Of a DNA stretch of 52,514 nucleotides, positions 1 through 8,891 are shown one piece after another. Origin of the DNA: Brevinematales bacterium (GTDB lineage Bacteria; Spirochaetota; Brevinematia; Brevinematales; GWF1-51-8); the NCBI GenBank assembly GCA_020059465.1, contig JAGVBZ010000033.1:1-52514 (forward strand), given 5' to 3'. Numbering within the stretch: the stretch's first letter is position 1; each line of letters opens with the position of its first letter. The translations under genes and the position numbers were made by a program. The notes under the pieces are model-generated. The model saw nothing but the letters and a program-made list of their open reading frames with translations. It had not been told where the DNA came from and did not search any database.

Positions 1-396
1 ATAAACGTAGGTCTCGAGACCCGCGCCCTGTCCGGCCATACCTTCGGTTACCTTGGCGAACTCGTGGGTAGCAAGCTGCTTGATAGCGTCAGCCATCTGA
101 GCGATCTTCTGACCCTGCGCTAAAAGCTTAGCGGTTTCTTTCTGGGGATCTTCGGCTTCGACACGGAGATAGATAAACTTCTTTCCGCCTTCGGCGCCTT
201 CGCTCCACACTTCGTCGCTGGTCGCCCATGCGGGAGCAGGAGTCTTGCTTTCCTGGATGATGTTCAGCTCGATCTTAGCCGCCTTCGGGGGCGTAGGCTG
301 AGGAGCAGGGGTAGGCTGAGTAGCTCCGCCGCCGCCGCAGGACATCAACATTCCGACTAACACAAATACACTTGAAACGATAGTAGCCTTCTTCAT
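1..396 (-). CDS. LPP20-like lipoprotein, C-terminus outside the window
   Basis: The gene starts at 396 and runs off the left edge; 132 residues are visible and no stop is seen. A strong ribosome site (TAAGGAGGGT) precedes the ATG. The N-terminus is a short lipoprotein signal with lipobox LMSC, then a Gly/Pro/Thr-rich linker (GGGGATQPTPAPQPTPPK). The following region (PAPAWATSDEVWSEG, then a helical stretch with many Ala and Lys) resembles the LPP20/LpoB-like outer-membrane lipoprotein layout, which is a family-level guess. It lies 22 bases (as the open frames run) downstream of another lipoprotein gene in the same orientation, so the two are probably co-transcribed. Function is unknown; an envelope location is well supported. 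Confidence 0.75.
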   Translation of the reverse strand, partial: MKKATIVSSVFVLVGMLMSCGGGGATQPTPAPQPTPPKAAKIELNIIQESKTPAPAWATSDEVWSEGAEGGKKFIYLRVEAEDPQKETAKLLAQGQKIAQMADAIKQLATHEFAKVTEGMAGQGAGLETYVY

Positions 397-418
397 GAAG
401 ACCCTCCTTAAATAGTTT

Positions 419-1729
419 TTATTTTAACGTAAACATTAATTCGTTGCCGCGGATTTCCAAGAGGTCGAAATCCTCAAAACCGGGCTGAGTGCCGAGATAT
501 GCAAATAAAGCTTCGAGCAGATCGGTAGGATTGCCCTTGAATTGTACATAGAAATCGAACGTACCGGCAGACTTGGAACCGGACTTCATTGTAACATCTT
601 TTACACCGTTTACTTTCTTCATAGCGCCCGAGAAAGAAATCGCTTCCTTCGCGGAAGTCAGACCCTGGATACTGACAAAGTAGAAACGGCCGCCGCCTAC
701 ATATTTCTTCAGCGCGGGAACAAGTTCCTTGATAACCTTCTGAATCGCGTCTCTGAGACTTGCCTTGATCGACGCGGTCACATTGACCAATTCGTATTCC
801 ATACCGCCCTTTTCGATCGTCGCGATCAGCTTACCGGTGGTGCGTACATATACCTTTGCGGTGATAAACACCTGCGCCTTCTTTCCTACATAGGAAACAT
901 TAGGCGTAATTTCGGCATAAAGTTCGGAGAACACCTGATTCGCAAGCAGCATACCGACGTCAAGATTACCCGCGGTCGCTTCCTGAAGAAGATTGCGTTC
1001 TTCCATCAGCTGCGTCATGGCTTCCACATCGAAAACCTGAATATTCGCGTTGGCAAGTTCCTTATTGATCATGGTTACGCCCCATTGAGCGAAGGTCATG
1101 GTTTCGGGATGCATACCCGCAAATTTCTTTTCGTTATAAAAAACAAGGAATGTGAGAGATGAAATATCGACATCGCTGAAATCCTGTACGGTAACAGCGG
1201 AAGGATCCTTAGCGTTAGGATCTTTAGCCGGGGTATTGGGCTTTACAGGAGTAACAGGGTCTTTAGCGGGAGGATTAACGTTTTTTTGCCCAACTCCGGC
1301 CGCGACAATATCCTTATTCAACTGCACCAAGAAAATAGGCGCTTCGAACTGGAGAACCATTTCGCCTTTTTCATTCCGCGAACTGGAGACCCATTTCTTC
1401 CATTTTCCGTCGATATACTTGGACGCCTTCTGCCATGTCAGGAAATTTGCCTGAATCCCGGAGTTGTTCGCGTCGTACCCCAGATAAATAACAGCTTTCT
1501 TCACTATTTCTACATAGGCCATATTTTTAGCATCGTTCCATTCCGGAGCTACACCCATCGATTGAAAGACCAAACCGTCTTCGATTGTAACCTGAGCGCC
1601 GCCGCCACCCGTATTACCTCCGCCGTAGTTCTGAGGCTGTACAGCTCCCGAATCCCCGCAGGATAACAGTAGTGATGACAATAAGATGAATACACCCATT
1701 ATTGATCCTTTTGTCAAATGCTTAGTCAT
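419..1729 (-). CDS. CsgG/FlgT-like envelope lipoprotein
   Basis: Start chosen at 1729 rather than the in-frame ATG at 1741, because GGAGG lies five bases before the inner ATG and overlaps the outer one. The protein (436 aa) begins with a lipoprotein signal, lipobox LLLSC, followed by a Gly/Gln/Asn-rich linker. The middle holds a low-complexity Pro/Lys/Asp linker (KDPVTPVKPNTPAKDPNAKD), which splits an N-terminal domain from a C-terminal domain of about 250 aa. The C-terminal half (TFAQWGVTMINKELANANI, VFDVEAM, LLANQVFSELYAEITP, then alternating strands) has the look of CsgG/LpoB/FlgT-type periplasmic outer-membrane assembly factors; this is inferred from pattern only. It heads a probable two-gene unit with the partial lipoprotein gene downstream. 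Confidence 0.72.
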   Translation of the reverse strand: MTKHLTKGSIMGVFILLSSLLLSCGDSGAVQPQNYGGGNTGGGGAQVTIEDGLVFQSMGVAPEWNDAKNMAYVEIVKKAVIYLGYDANNSGIQANFLTWQKASKYIDGKWKKWVSSSRNEKGEMVLQFEAPIFLVQLNKDIVAAGVGQKNVNPPAKDPVTPVKPNTPAKDPNAKDPSAVTVQDFSDVDISSLTFLVFYNEKKFAGMHPETMTFAQWGVTMINKELANANIQVFDVEAMTQLMEERNLLQEATAGNLDVGMLLANQVFSELYAEITPNVSYVGKKAQVFITAKVYVRTTGKLIATIEKGGMEYELVNVTASIKASLRDAIQKVIKELVPALKKYVGGGRFYFVSIQGLTSAKEAISFSGAMKKVNGVKDVTMKSGSKSAGTFDFYVQFKGNPTDLLEALFAYLGTQPGFEDFDLLEIRGNELMFTLK

Positions 1730-1756
1730 GGAAACCTCCATAATTTATTCTCTCAT

Positions 1757-1785
1757 AATGTAGCATTTTTTGTTATTATTTTCAA
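1757..1785 (-). promoter_or_regulatory. Candidate promoter of the left lipoprotein pair
   Basis: On the minus strand TTGAAA (1780-1785) and TACATT (1757-1762) are separated by 17 bases, about 30 bases upstream of the start at 1729, in an AT-rich gap. Moderate match to a housekeeping promoter. Confidence 0.4.
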
Positions 1786-1861
1786 GGTTTCATCCCTTTT
1801 TTTTAAAATCCATACCTTTTTTACAATTTTAACTGTTTATCATAGTATTCTATGCAGGGAA

Positions 1862-2176
1862 TTATATAAGATATAACAATTCAGAGAACATTTCAGTGTT
1901 CTCCATTACCTGATATTTTTCCAGAATATTTATCAGAATTTTCACCTTTTCGAACTTTTTCCCGAAGAGCAGAACGACCGAATGCGTACGGACGTCGATC
2001 TTTGAAATGGATACTGTATCGGCTATCAGGAAACGGATTTTCGTATCCATCCATTCGTCGAGGATTGTTTTATATTCAGGGCTTAATTCCGTAGAAATCG
2101 TCTCCGTATACCGCTCGCGGATCATGTTTCCTATTTTCAGTTCGAGTTCGCTGAATTCCTGCTGAGGCTTTTCCAT
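1862..2176 (-). CDS. Conserved-looking small protein, unknown function
   Basis: 104 aa starting MEKPQQEFSELELKIGNMIRE, with no signal peptide or membrane segment. It is rich in Glu, Lys and Ile and looks like an alpha/beta cytoplasmic protein: a helical N-terminal half ending near DEWMDTKIRF, then strands around SKIDVRTHSVVLLFGKKF, then a final helix. It reads as a DUF-sized domain but I do not recognise the family. It lies 13 bases downstream of nadE on the same strand, so it is probably co-transcribed with it. Nothing in the sequence links it mechanistically to NAD synthesis. Confidence 0.65.
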   Translation of the reverse strand: MEKPQQEFSELELKIGNMIRERYTETISTELSPEYKTILDEWMDTKIRFLIADTVSISKIDVRTHSVVLLFGKKFEKVKILINILEKYQVMENTEMFSELLYLI

Positions 2177-2189
2177 AATATTTTATCCC

Positions 2190-3923
2190 CTATGTCTGAT
2201 AACGGTTTGTGATCGGCATTCTGCGGTCGCGCCCGAATGCGCGCGGGGTGATCTTTATCCCCGGGGGCGCCTGACGCCGTTTGTACTCCGCGCGGTCGAT
2301 CATGCGGATGACCCGTTTCACCAGCGCCTCGTCGCCCACATCCTGTACGATCGCCTCGAGCGAGCAGTCCTCCTCGACATAGTCGCGGATGATCCGGTCG
2401 AGCGTGTCGTACTCCGGCAGGGAGTCGGTGTCCTTCTGGTCGGGACGGAGTTCCGCCGACGGGGGACGGTCGATGATACGGCGCGGGATCACTTCCTCCT
2501 CGCGGTTGATATATTCCGATATCCGGTAGACCATCGTCTTGAGCACATCCTTTATGACGGCGAACCCGCCGGCCATATCGCCGTAGAGAGTGGCGTACCC
2601 GACGCTCATTTCGCTTTTATTGCCCGTCGTCAGTACGAGCCAGTTGAATTTGTTCGACAACGCCATGATGATATTCCCGCGGATACGGGATTGGAGGTTT
2701 TCCTCCGCGATATCGAACGGTCTGCCTTCGAATGCGGGTTCGAGGGATTTCAGGTAATCCTCGAAAAGGGGCTGGATCGCAAGTTCGTGCATATCGATAC
2801 CGAGGTTTTCTGCGAGTTTGTGCGCATCCTCGCCGCTGATGGACGCGGAGTACTGCGACGGGAGATATATCCCGTGCACCCGTTCCGGTCCCAACGCGTC
2901 GGCAGCGATCACAGCTACCAGCGCGGAATCGATTCCCCCGGAAATGGCGATGATCACGTCCTTAAACCCGTTCTTCTCGACATAGTCCCTCGTGCCGAGA
3001 ACCAGCGCATGATAAGCCGACCCCACATCGTCCGAAAGGGCGTTTATTACAGGAAGTTTCCCGATCGATTGAACTGCTGGGGATTCTCCCTTAATTTCAA
3101 CTTCGCGGATACAAAACGGGCTTTCCAGCACACGTTTCTGCTCCCGGCGGCGGATATCCTTCAGGCGCTTACGGAATACGGATTCCATATTGATATCGAA
3201 GCACTGGAAGTCCTCGGCGAACGGCTCGAGCCGCGCGGTCAGCGTACCCGATTCGTCGTACGCGGTTGAACTGCCGTCGAATACCAGTTCGTCCTGTCCC
3301 CCTGCGAGGTTGCAGTTGATCAGCGCGGCGATCTCGTCCCCGGCGCGCGCGGAGTACATTTTCTCGCGGAACTGCTGTTTACCGGTGTGGTACGGCGAGG
3401 CGCTGGAATTCAGGATAATCTCCGCGTCGCCGACAGCGGCCTGAAAATGCCCCGGACCGTCGGGATACCATAGGTCCTCGCAGATTGTATAACCGATCCG
3501 GACGCCTTTATAGATATAGACAGGTACGGTATCGCCCGACGCAAAATAACGTTTCTCGTCGAATACGCCGTAATTAGGCAGGTAAATCTTATGATAGACA
3601 TCGATCAGGCGTCCTTTGTAGATCACCGCCGCGGCGTTGTAAATATCGTCCGTCCGGTCGATAAACCCCGCGAAGATCAGGATAGGATACTGACTGCTGA
3701 ATCCGGTAAGTTCCTTAAGCGCGGCGAGGTTTGAATCGATGAACTGGGACTTGAAAACAAGGTCTTCGGGAGGGTAACCGGTAATAGCGAGTTCGGGAAA
3801 AATCAGTACGTCCGCGTTTTCCCCGTAGGCGCGGATAACGGATTCCTTCATTTTTTCCAGATTTTGCTCGATATTCCCGACTGTAGTATTGATCTGCGAA
3901 ATGGCGAAACGAAGGATACGCAT
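2190..3923 (-). CDS. nadE: Glutamine-dependent NAD+ synthetase
   Basis: 577 aa, the usual length for the two-domain enzyme that amidates nicotinic acid adenine dinucleotide to NAD+ using glutamine. The N-terminal nitrilase-fold glutaminase domain (about 1-265) shows the catalytic triad: Glu44 in FPELAITGY, Lys112 in YHKIYLPNYG and Cys148 in GYTICEDLW. The C-terminal synthetase domain has the PP-loop SGGIDSALV (328-336), EENLQSRIRG (about 408) and TGNKSE (433-438). The ATG at 3923 follows AGAGGGCAGG. It is the first gene of a unit with the small gene ending at 1862. With nadA and nadK elsewhere in the window, this covers the first and late steps of NAD(P) synthesis; nadB and nadC are not here. 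Confidence 0.97.
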   Translation of the reverse strand: MRILRFAISQINTTVGNIEQNLEKMKESVIRAYGENADVLIFPELAITGYPPEDLVFKSQFIDSNLAALKELTGFSSQYPILIFAGFIDRTDDIYNAAAVIYKGRLIDVYHKIYLPNYGVFDEKRYFASGDTVPVYIYKGVRIGYTICEDLWYPDGPGHFQAAVGDAEIILNSSASPYHTGKQQFREKMYSARAGDEIAALINCNLAGGQDELVFDGSSTAYDESGTLTARLEPFAEDFQCFDINMESVFRKRLKDIRRREQKRVLESPFCIREVEIKGESPAVQSIGKLPVINALSDDVGSAYHALVLGTRDYVEKNGFKDVIIAISGGIDSALVAVIAADALGPERVHGIYLPSQYSASISGEDAHKLAENLGIDMHELAIQPLFEDYLKSLEPAFEGRPFDIAEENLQSRIRGNIIMALSNKFNWLVLTTGNKSEMSVGYATLYGDMAGGFAVIKDVLKTMVYRISEYINREEEVIPRRIIDRPPSAELRPDQKDTDSLPEYDTLDRIIRDYVEEDCSLEAIVQDVGDEALVKRVIRMIDRAEYKRRQAPPGIKITPRAFGRDRRMPITNRYQT

Positions 3924-3950
3924 CCTGCCCTCTCTTTCTTTAGTTAGAAT

Positions 3951-3979
3951 ATTATAGTAAATAGATTTATTTTAGACAA
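3951..3979 (-). promoter_or_regulatory. Promoter of nadE
   Basis: Minus strand: TTGTCT (3974-3979), a 17-base spacer and a consensus TATAAT (3951-3956), about 28 bases upstream of the nadE ATG. Confidence 0.6.
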
Positions 3980-3994
3980 GGAGTATTCGAAGAT

Positions 3995-6541
3995 TTATTT
4001 CAGGTTTTCGTTAATCTTTTCCGAAACCCTGCGTAAAAGTTCCATCAGGGTGAAAGGCTTAGGGACGAACTTAAATCCCTGCCGTTCGATACTATCCACT
4101 CTGATAATCGAATCCGCATAACCGCTGGTCAGTATGATCGGGATACCCGGGTATGCAGCGTGTACTTCCTGCATAAACTCCAATCCGTTGCCGTCGGGAA
4201 GCAGGATATCTGAAATAATCAGTTGGATACCGGCTTTATTCTCGTCGAGTTTCTGCCGGGCGGTTTTGATATCTTTGCAGTCGATGACAAGGTACTTATT
4301 CCGCTTCAGTGTTTCGGTAACCAGATTCCTGACGCTGCGTTCATCCTCGATATATAGAATCTGTTCCAGGTTTCCCATCAGTTGAGTGAAATTTTTCGTC
4401 TCCTGAGACAAACTCCCTCCGCTGATAATATCGTCCATCACGGGAAGATACACGGAAAAAACGGAACCTTTGCCCGGTTTGCTCTCGGCGGTGACCCATC
4501 CGTTATGCTGCTTGACAATCCCGTGAACCACGGCAAGCCCCATTCCCGTTCCCTTACCGGCATCCTTGGTGGTAAAAAACGGGTCGAATACTTTTTTCAG
4601 TACGGCCTCTTCCATTCCGATACCCTTATCGGCGACGGAAAAACGGATATAATTTCCGGATAAAGCGAACGGGTTTTTCCTGCAGTACTCGTCATCGATC
4701 CGGACATTATCGGTCGACCATATGATGTTTCCGCCATCGGGCATTGCGTCTTTTGAATTCAGCGTGAGATTGAATACTATCTGCTCGATCTGTGCTTTAT
4801 CCGCGAAGATTCCGCTCAGATGAGGGTGGGGTTTAAAGACGATTTTAATATTTTCGCCGATCAGCGGCTGGATTACCTTCTGCAGTTCATATAGCTGATC
4901 GTTCAGGTTAATATTATAAGGACTGATAATTTGTTTCCGGCTGAATGCGAGAAGCTGAGAGGTAATAGACGTCGCTTTATCCGCCGCATCGATAATGTGC
5001 TTTAAGTATTCCTGAAGCTCGGGGTCTTTTTTCGGACGGTACTGGATCAGATCGGAGTATCCGCGGATAACCGTCAGATAATTCCGGAACTCGTGAGCGA
5101 CGCCTCCGGCAAGTTTGCCGAGCGTATCGATTTTATTCAGCTGATAAAGCTGCACCTGTAAACTTTCCCGTTCTTCTTCATTGATTTTTTGCATCGTGAT
5201 ATCATGGGCCAATCCGGTGACTCCGATAAGCTCGCCGTTCTGGCTGAAAATCGGAGTTAAAAATTTCTCTAAAAACACCGTTTTATCATGGAGCAATATT
5301 TCTTCTTCATACGAAAGCTGTTTCCTGCACTGGAATATTTTTTCCAGATAGTCGTCGAACTGGCTCGCGATTTCGGGAGGGAATACTTCGGAATTTGTTT
5401 TTCCGATAACCTGATCGCGTGTCAGGAGAAAAAATTTCTCGAATGCCTTGTTGATTTCTATAAAACGCCCATCCTTATCCTTCAGCCAGATCATATAGGG
5501 AATATTATCCAGCATCGCTTTCTGATGGGCTTCGGCAGTCTGAAGTTGGGTATTCATTATTTCGGCATTCTGCTGCTGGATAAAGAAATCGTTGATCATA
5601 CGGGAAATATCGCCGAATTCCGATTTTGCTTCGGAAATACTCTTGATTTGATCAGTGCTGCGGGTTTCTAAAGAAATCGAAATTTTTCTGAGGGGGAAAA
5701 CAATTCTATACAGCAGTATAATAAAAAACGCAATATAGGACACTGCGAGTAAAAACCCGACGATGAAAAGCTGGCCGAAGAGTTTATTCCCGTACTCGAT
5801 GACCGCGTTATCGATATAGGTGACTTTTACGTAATGGGAGAGTTTCCATCCGGGCAGCGGGATATTTGCGACCAGTTTCGGGCCGAGGCGCAAAAAATCA
5901 TACGGCTCGTTCGTATACTCCCCATCTATAAATTCGATCGCATCAGCGTAGACGATACTTTTTATATTATCCATCAATACGTCATCCCATTTCTTCGCGA
6001 CAAATAGATACCCTGAGGGAGATGTTATTCTTTCAAAGTCGACGGTGGGATGGATAGTGCTTCCGAAAAGCTGATAGTGCGCGTTTTTATAATGGATGAA
6101 AAGTTCGATATACCTGTTTGTTGAAAAGTACGCTTTCATCTCCCCTTTGAGAAAACCCGCCAGATTCTGTAAGTCCGACGCCTCCGTCTCGTTGCTCAGG
6201 CTTGTGAAATATACCTTCTTTTCGTTGACATCGTAGACCCAGAGGAAATGGATGTTGATCGATTTAAATAATGTATCGAGATTGTACTTCGCCCAATTTG
6301 CATTTTTATTTCTTACAAAATCGTACATTTCGTCCCAGAATGTATAGTCCAGAATGATTTTTTTAATCACATCGGATTTGAGCCGGAGGGCGGTTTGAAA
6401 AAATTCCTGTTTTTCCAATAGATGCTGTTCGGCGAAATAATTGATATTCTCATGGCTGTATTGAATCTGGATAGAAAAAAACACCGTTACGAGCAGAAGA
6501 TGAAAAAACAGATAGACGACAATCCACCATGAAATTTTCAA
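3995..6541 (-). CDS. CHASE4/PAS hybrid sensor histidine kinase with C-terminal receiver
   Basis: 848 aa membrane-bound hybrid kinase. Order: TM1 (about 5-25); extracytoplasmic CHASE4-like sensor (about 45-245, with the family mark [11 protein letters not shown] at 65-75); TM2 (about 257-280); short HAMP-like linker; PAS domain (about 342-450, [20 protein letters not shown]); HisKA with phospho-acceptor His483 in GGVAHEFRN; HATPase_c with N-box [10 protein letters not shown] (about 591), DKGIGM and [11 protein letters not shown]; and a receiver domain (about 727-848) with acidic pair Glu732/Asp733, phospho-acceptor Asp778 in [11 protein letters not shown] and Lys828. The start codon is TTG at 6541 after GGGAG. 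No separate response regulator or HPt protein is nearby, so the output is unknown. A weak promoter (CCGCAA/ATAATA read on the plus strand, 6569-6596) lies upstream. Confidence 0.93.
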   Translation of the reverse strand: MKISWWIVVYLFFHLLLVTVFFSIQIQYSHENINYFAEQHLLEKQEFFQTALRLKSDVIKKIILDYTFWDEMYDFVRNKNANWAKYNLDTLFKSINIHFLWVYDVNEKKVYFTSLSNETEASDLQNLAGFLKGEMKAYFSTNRYIELFIHYKNAHYQLFGSTIHPTVDFERITSPSGYLFVAKKWDDVLMDNIKSIVYADAIEFIDGEYTNEPYDFLRLGPKLVANIPLPGWKLSHYVKVTYIDNAVIEYGNKLFGQLFIVGFLLAVSYIAFFIILLYRIVFPLRKISISLETRSTDQIKSISEAKSEFGDISRMINDFFIQQQNAEIMNTQLQTAEAHQKAMLDNIPYMIWLKDKDGRFIEINKAFEKFFLLTRDQVIGKTNSEVFPPEIASQFDDYLEKIFQCRKQLSYEEEILLHDKTVFLEKFLTPIFSQNGELIGVTGLAHDITMQKINEEERESLQVQLYQLNKIDTLGKLAGGVAHEFRNYLTVIRGYSDLIQYRPKKDPELQEYLKHIIDAADKATSITSQLLAFSRKQIISPYNINLNDQLYELQKVIQPLIGENIKIVFKPHPHLSGIFADKAQIEQIVFNLTLNSKDAMPDGGNIIWSTDNVRIDDEYCRKNPFALSGNYIRFSVADKGIGMEEAVLKKVFDPFFTTKDAGKGTGMGLAVVHGIVKQHNGWVTAESKPGKGSVFSVYLPVMDDIISGGSLSQETKNFTQLMGNLEQILYIEDERSVRNLVTETLKRNKYLVIDCKDIKTARQKLDENKAGIQLIISDILLPDGNGLEFMQEVHAAYPGIPIILTSGYADSIIRVDSIERQGFKFVPKPFTLMELLRRVSEKINENLK

Positions 6542-6646
6542 CGGTTACTCCCAAATATATACCCATATATAATAATCTATTCCTGAAAAACCGCAAGATA
6601 ATTGAGGAAATGAACGTAATTAAATTATGTTTATAATTGCCGGAAG

Positions 6647-7624
6647 CTATGTACTAATAATGCCCTCGCTTTCCGGGGAATATTTTCCTGATTTTCGCCT
6701 CACCGATTCGCGCGAAGTGTTCGCGTAACAGTACGCGCAGAAGTGCGGGCAGGTATCGTACTGCCCGATATCCTTCGACGGGATACACCGGCAGAACTTC
6801 CGCTGACCCTTATCCTTGAACTCTTTCCCGTTACCCCGGCCGAGGAAGCCCGCAAGCGCGGTGTCATCCGGGGATATCCGTGCGATCAGTTCGTCGTCCA
6901 CACACTTATTATGGCTGATGCCGTATTCGCCGAGGCCGATTTCCTGCGCGCATGACGCGACGGTGAGTCCCCATTCACGGTTCATTTCGGCTATCCTGCG
7001 CGCTGCATGAATCATCGTCTCCCCGTCGAACACCGTATAATTGATGCGTTCGCGCGCGAGGTTACGGACAACCTTCGGGTAACGTCCGATCTCGCAGAAG
7101 CTGAACACGAGCTTCTCGGTATAGGGGTGAATCTTGTCCCCTACTGCGCGGACACGCGCGAGAAGTTCGTCCATTCCGGTGCTTGCGGTAAGGATGAGGG
7201 GGTCGTATCGCCATACCGTGCGCTCCTTACCGTAACGCCGCGAGAGTTCCGTAAACGCATCGATTCTTTCATCGAGCGGGGGAAGTCCGGGTTCGAGTCC
7301 GGTACCGTCGTAGTTGTTGAGCGTGAACTGGAAGTAGAATCCGTACCCCATCTCCGCGACCTTCTCCAGCACGGGTAAGAACGGGCGCGGGTTTTTCGTC
7401 CAGAATACGAAGAACCGGGTTTTCGCGAACGAGACATAGTACGGCGCGCCGTTGAACGGGTTGACCCATTTGACATAGCCCGCGTCGAGACGCCGCCGGA
7501 ACCATTCGCCGTAGAACGCGGGGATATCGGTGGAACGGCTTGCGGTGATGATGAACGGGGTTGATGCTTCGACTTTACGACCTTTCGCATCGGTGATCAG
7601 AGTTTTCTCCCACTTGAACGGCAT
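6647..7624 (-). CDS. DUF1848 family protein with C-terminal Cys cluster
   Basis: 325 aa. The opening (IITASRSTDIPAFYGEWF), the NPFNGAPYYVSFAKTRFFVFWTKNP segment split over residues near 55-78, and the C-terminal CPHFCAYCYAN (Cys292, Cys296, Cys299) match my memory of the DUF1848 family, found in many anaerobes. The CxxxCxxC spacing is that of a radical-SAM [4Fe-4S] site, but here it sits at the C-terminal end rather than the N-terminal end, with further cysteines before it (FCRCIPS, DTC). The reaction is unknown. A ribosome site AGGAAAAAG precedes the ATG. It is transcribed divergently from the hydrogenase operon. Confidence 0.85.
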   Translation of the reverse strand: MPFKWEKTLITDAKGRKVEASTPFIITASRSTDIPAFYGEWFRRRLDAGYVKWVNPFNGAPYYVSFAKTRFFVFWTKNPRPFLPVLEKVAEMGYGFYFQFTLNNYDGTGLEPGLPPLDERIDAFTELSRRYGKERTVWRYDPLILTASTGMDELLARVRAVGDKIHPYTEKLVFSFCEIGRYPKVVRNLARERINYTVFDGETMIHAARRIAEMNREWGLTVASCAQEIGLGEYGISHNKCVDDELIARISPDDTALAGFLGRGNGKEFKDKGQRKFCRCIPSKDIGQYDTCPHFCAYCYANTSRESVRRKSGKYSPESEGIIST

Positions 7625-7640
7625 ACTTTTTCCTATTGAA

Positions 7641-7657
7641 TTATCATTATGATAATC
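7641..7657. promoter_or_regulatory. Perfect 8-1-8 palindrome, operator candidate
   Basis: ATTATCATTATGATAAT has 8-base arms around one central base. It lies 17 bases upstream of the DUF1848 start and about 80 bases upstream of the hydrogenase promoter, in the divergent gap. The GATAAT/ATTATC halves recall Fur- or PerR-like sites, but their orientation differs from the usual Fur box, so the regulator is unknown. Confidence 0.45.
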
Positions 7658-7737
7658 GTAGTTTGTTGATAAGTAAAGTTAACTATGATATTATTTTATA
7701 CTAAGAAAAATATGCTTGTGAAATATTTAACAAATAC

Positions 7738-7766
7738 TTGCATGCCGGTTATTTTTATGATATAAT
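7738..7766 (+). promoter_or_regulatory. Promoter of the hydrogenase operon
   Basis: TTGCAT (7738-7743), 17-base spacer, consensus TATAAT (7761-7766), leaving a leader of roughly 80 bases before the first gene. No further hexamer pair is obvious within the operon. Confidence 0.6.
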
Positions 7767-7855
7767 AGTACCCTCAATAAAAAACACGTTCCAGTTAATA
7801 ACCTTTCGTACAGCAATTCATGAGTCCATTATTGCCGGTCTATCAGGAGGATTCC

Positions 7856-8341
7856 ATGTTCAATAAAAAAGAGGTGGAAGTTCAGTTAGCGGACGATCTG
7901 GTGCAGTTTATCGAAAAATGGCGGGATAAACCCGGAAACATGATTATGATCCTGCATAAGGTACAGCAGACCTACGGGTATATTCCCCGCGAGGTCGCGC
8001 TGAAGGTCTCCCGTCTGACGGACATTCCTCTCGCGAAAATTTACGGGGTGGTGACTTTTTATCACTTTTTCAAGCTGAAGAAGCCCGGTAAGCATATGAT
8101 CTCTGTGTGCATGGGCACCGCGTGCTACCTTAAGGGCGGGGAAGACCTGATCCAGACGATCGAGGACACCCTCGGACTTCCGGTGAACGGCACTACCGAC
8201 GATGACGAGTTTTCGCTCGAAGCGGTGCGGTGCGTCGGGTGCTGCGGGCTTGCTCCGGTACTGACCGTGGACGGCGAGGTGTTCGGCAAGGTGGAGAAGG
8301 ATAAGATACCTGAAATTATATCGAAGTTCAAGGGGATTTAG
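7856..8341 (+). CDS. hndA: [FeFe] hydrogenase subunit, NuoE-like [2Fe-2S] protein (HndA/HydC type)
   Basis: 161 aa from the ATG at 7856, which follows AGGAGG; an in-frame ATG at 7820 lacks such a site. The protein is a NuoE/24-kDa-type thioredoxin-like ferredoxin: helical N-terminus (MILHKVQQTYGYIPREVA, then GVVTFYHFF) and four [2Fe-2S] ligands Cys85, Cys90, Cys126 and Cys130 (CMGTAC and CVGCC). In NAD(P)-linked hydrogenases this subunit sits on the flavoprotein subunit and carries electrons to or from the FMN. The stop codon directly abuts the next start. Gene order and sizes fit the Desulfovibrio HndABCD arrangement with one inserted gene. Confidence 0.92.
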   Translation: MFNKKEVEVQLADDLVQFIEKWRDKPGNMIMILHKVQQTYGYIPREVALKVSRLTDIPLAKIYGVVTFYHFFKLKKPGKHMISVCMGTACYLKGGEDLIQTIEDTLGLPVNGTTDDDEFSLEAVRCVGCCGLAPVLTVDGEVFGKVEKDKIPEIISKFKGI

Positions 8342-8875
8342 GTGCATTTCGCCGTTTCCGATTTCCTGTCGGATATCGTGCAGAACTCCATCGAGGCCGG
8401 TTCGGCTTCGGTGATGGTCGAGTACATCGAGGAAAACGGGCGCCTGGAGGTCTATATCTCCGATGACGGGAAGGGGATGGACGCCGAGACTCTCGAACGG
8501 GTCAAAGACCCGTTCTATACCGACGGACATAAGCATGAAAACCGGAAAGTCGGCCTCGGGATACCGTTCCTGATACAGGCGGCGGAGGCCGCGGGCGGCG
8601 GGTTCGATATTAAGTCGGAACTCGGATACGGGACTTCGGTGTACTTTTCGTTCGACCTGACGAATATCGACTGTCCCCCGCAGGGAAACCTGCCGGCGGC
8701 GTTCCTTTCGATGATGCTGTATCCCGGCGATTACGAGCTTGGTATACGGCGGAAGGCGGACGGTCTCGAATACTCGGTGCACCGTTCCGAACTCATCGAT
8801 ACCCTTGGGAATTTGGAAGACGTGGATTCGGTCATTCTCGCGCGACAGTACCTTACCTCGCTGGAAGAGGAATAA
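8342..8875 (+). CDS. Stand-alone HATPase (histidine-kinase-like ATPase) in the hydrogenase operon
   Basis: 177 aa with a GTG start touching the previous stop codon. It contains a GHKL ATP-binding fold: N-box DIVQNSIEAG (Asn15), G1 DDGKGM (41-46), F-box DPFYT (56-60) and G2 GLGIPFL (71-77), ending in GYGTSVYF. There is no His phospho-acceptor or dimerisation domain, so it is not a full sensor kinase. The last 70 residues (from about CPPQGNLPAA) form an extra domain that I do not recognise. Similar small ATPase genes accompany multisubunit [FeFe] hydrogenases in several anaerobes, but their role is not established to my knowledge. Translational coupling suggests it is made in step with the hydrogenase. 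Confidence 0.88.
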   Translation: MHFAVSDFLSDIVQNSIEAGSASVMVEYIEENGRLEVYISDDGKGMDAETLERVKDPFYTDGHKHENRKVGLGIPFLIQAAEAAGGGFDIKSELGYGTSVYFSFDLTNIDCPPQGNLPAAFLSMMLYPGDYELGIRRKADGLEYSVHRSELIDTLGNLEDVDSVILARQYLTSLEEE

Positions 8876-8891
8876 AAGAGGAGAGGAATAA

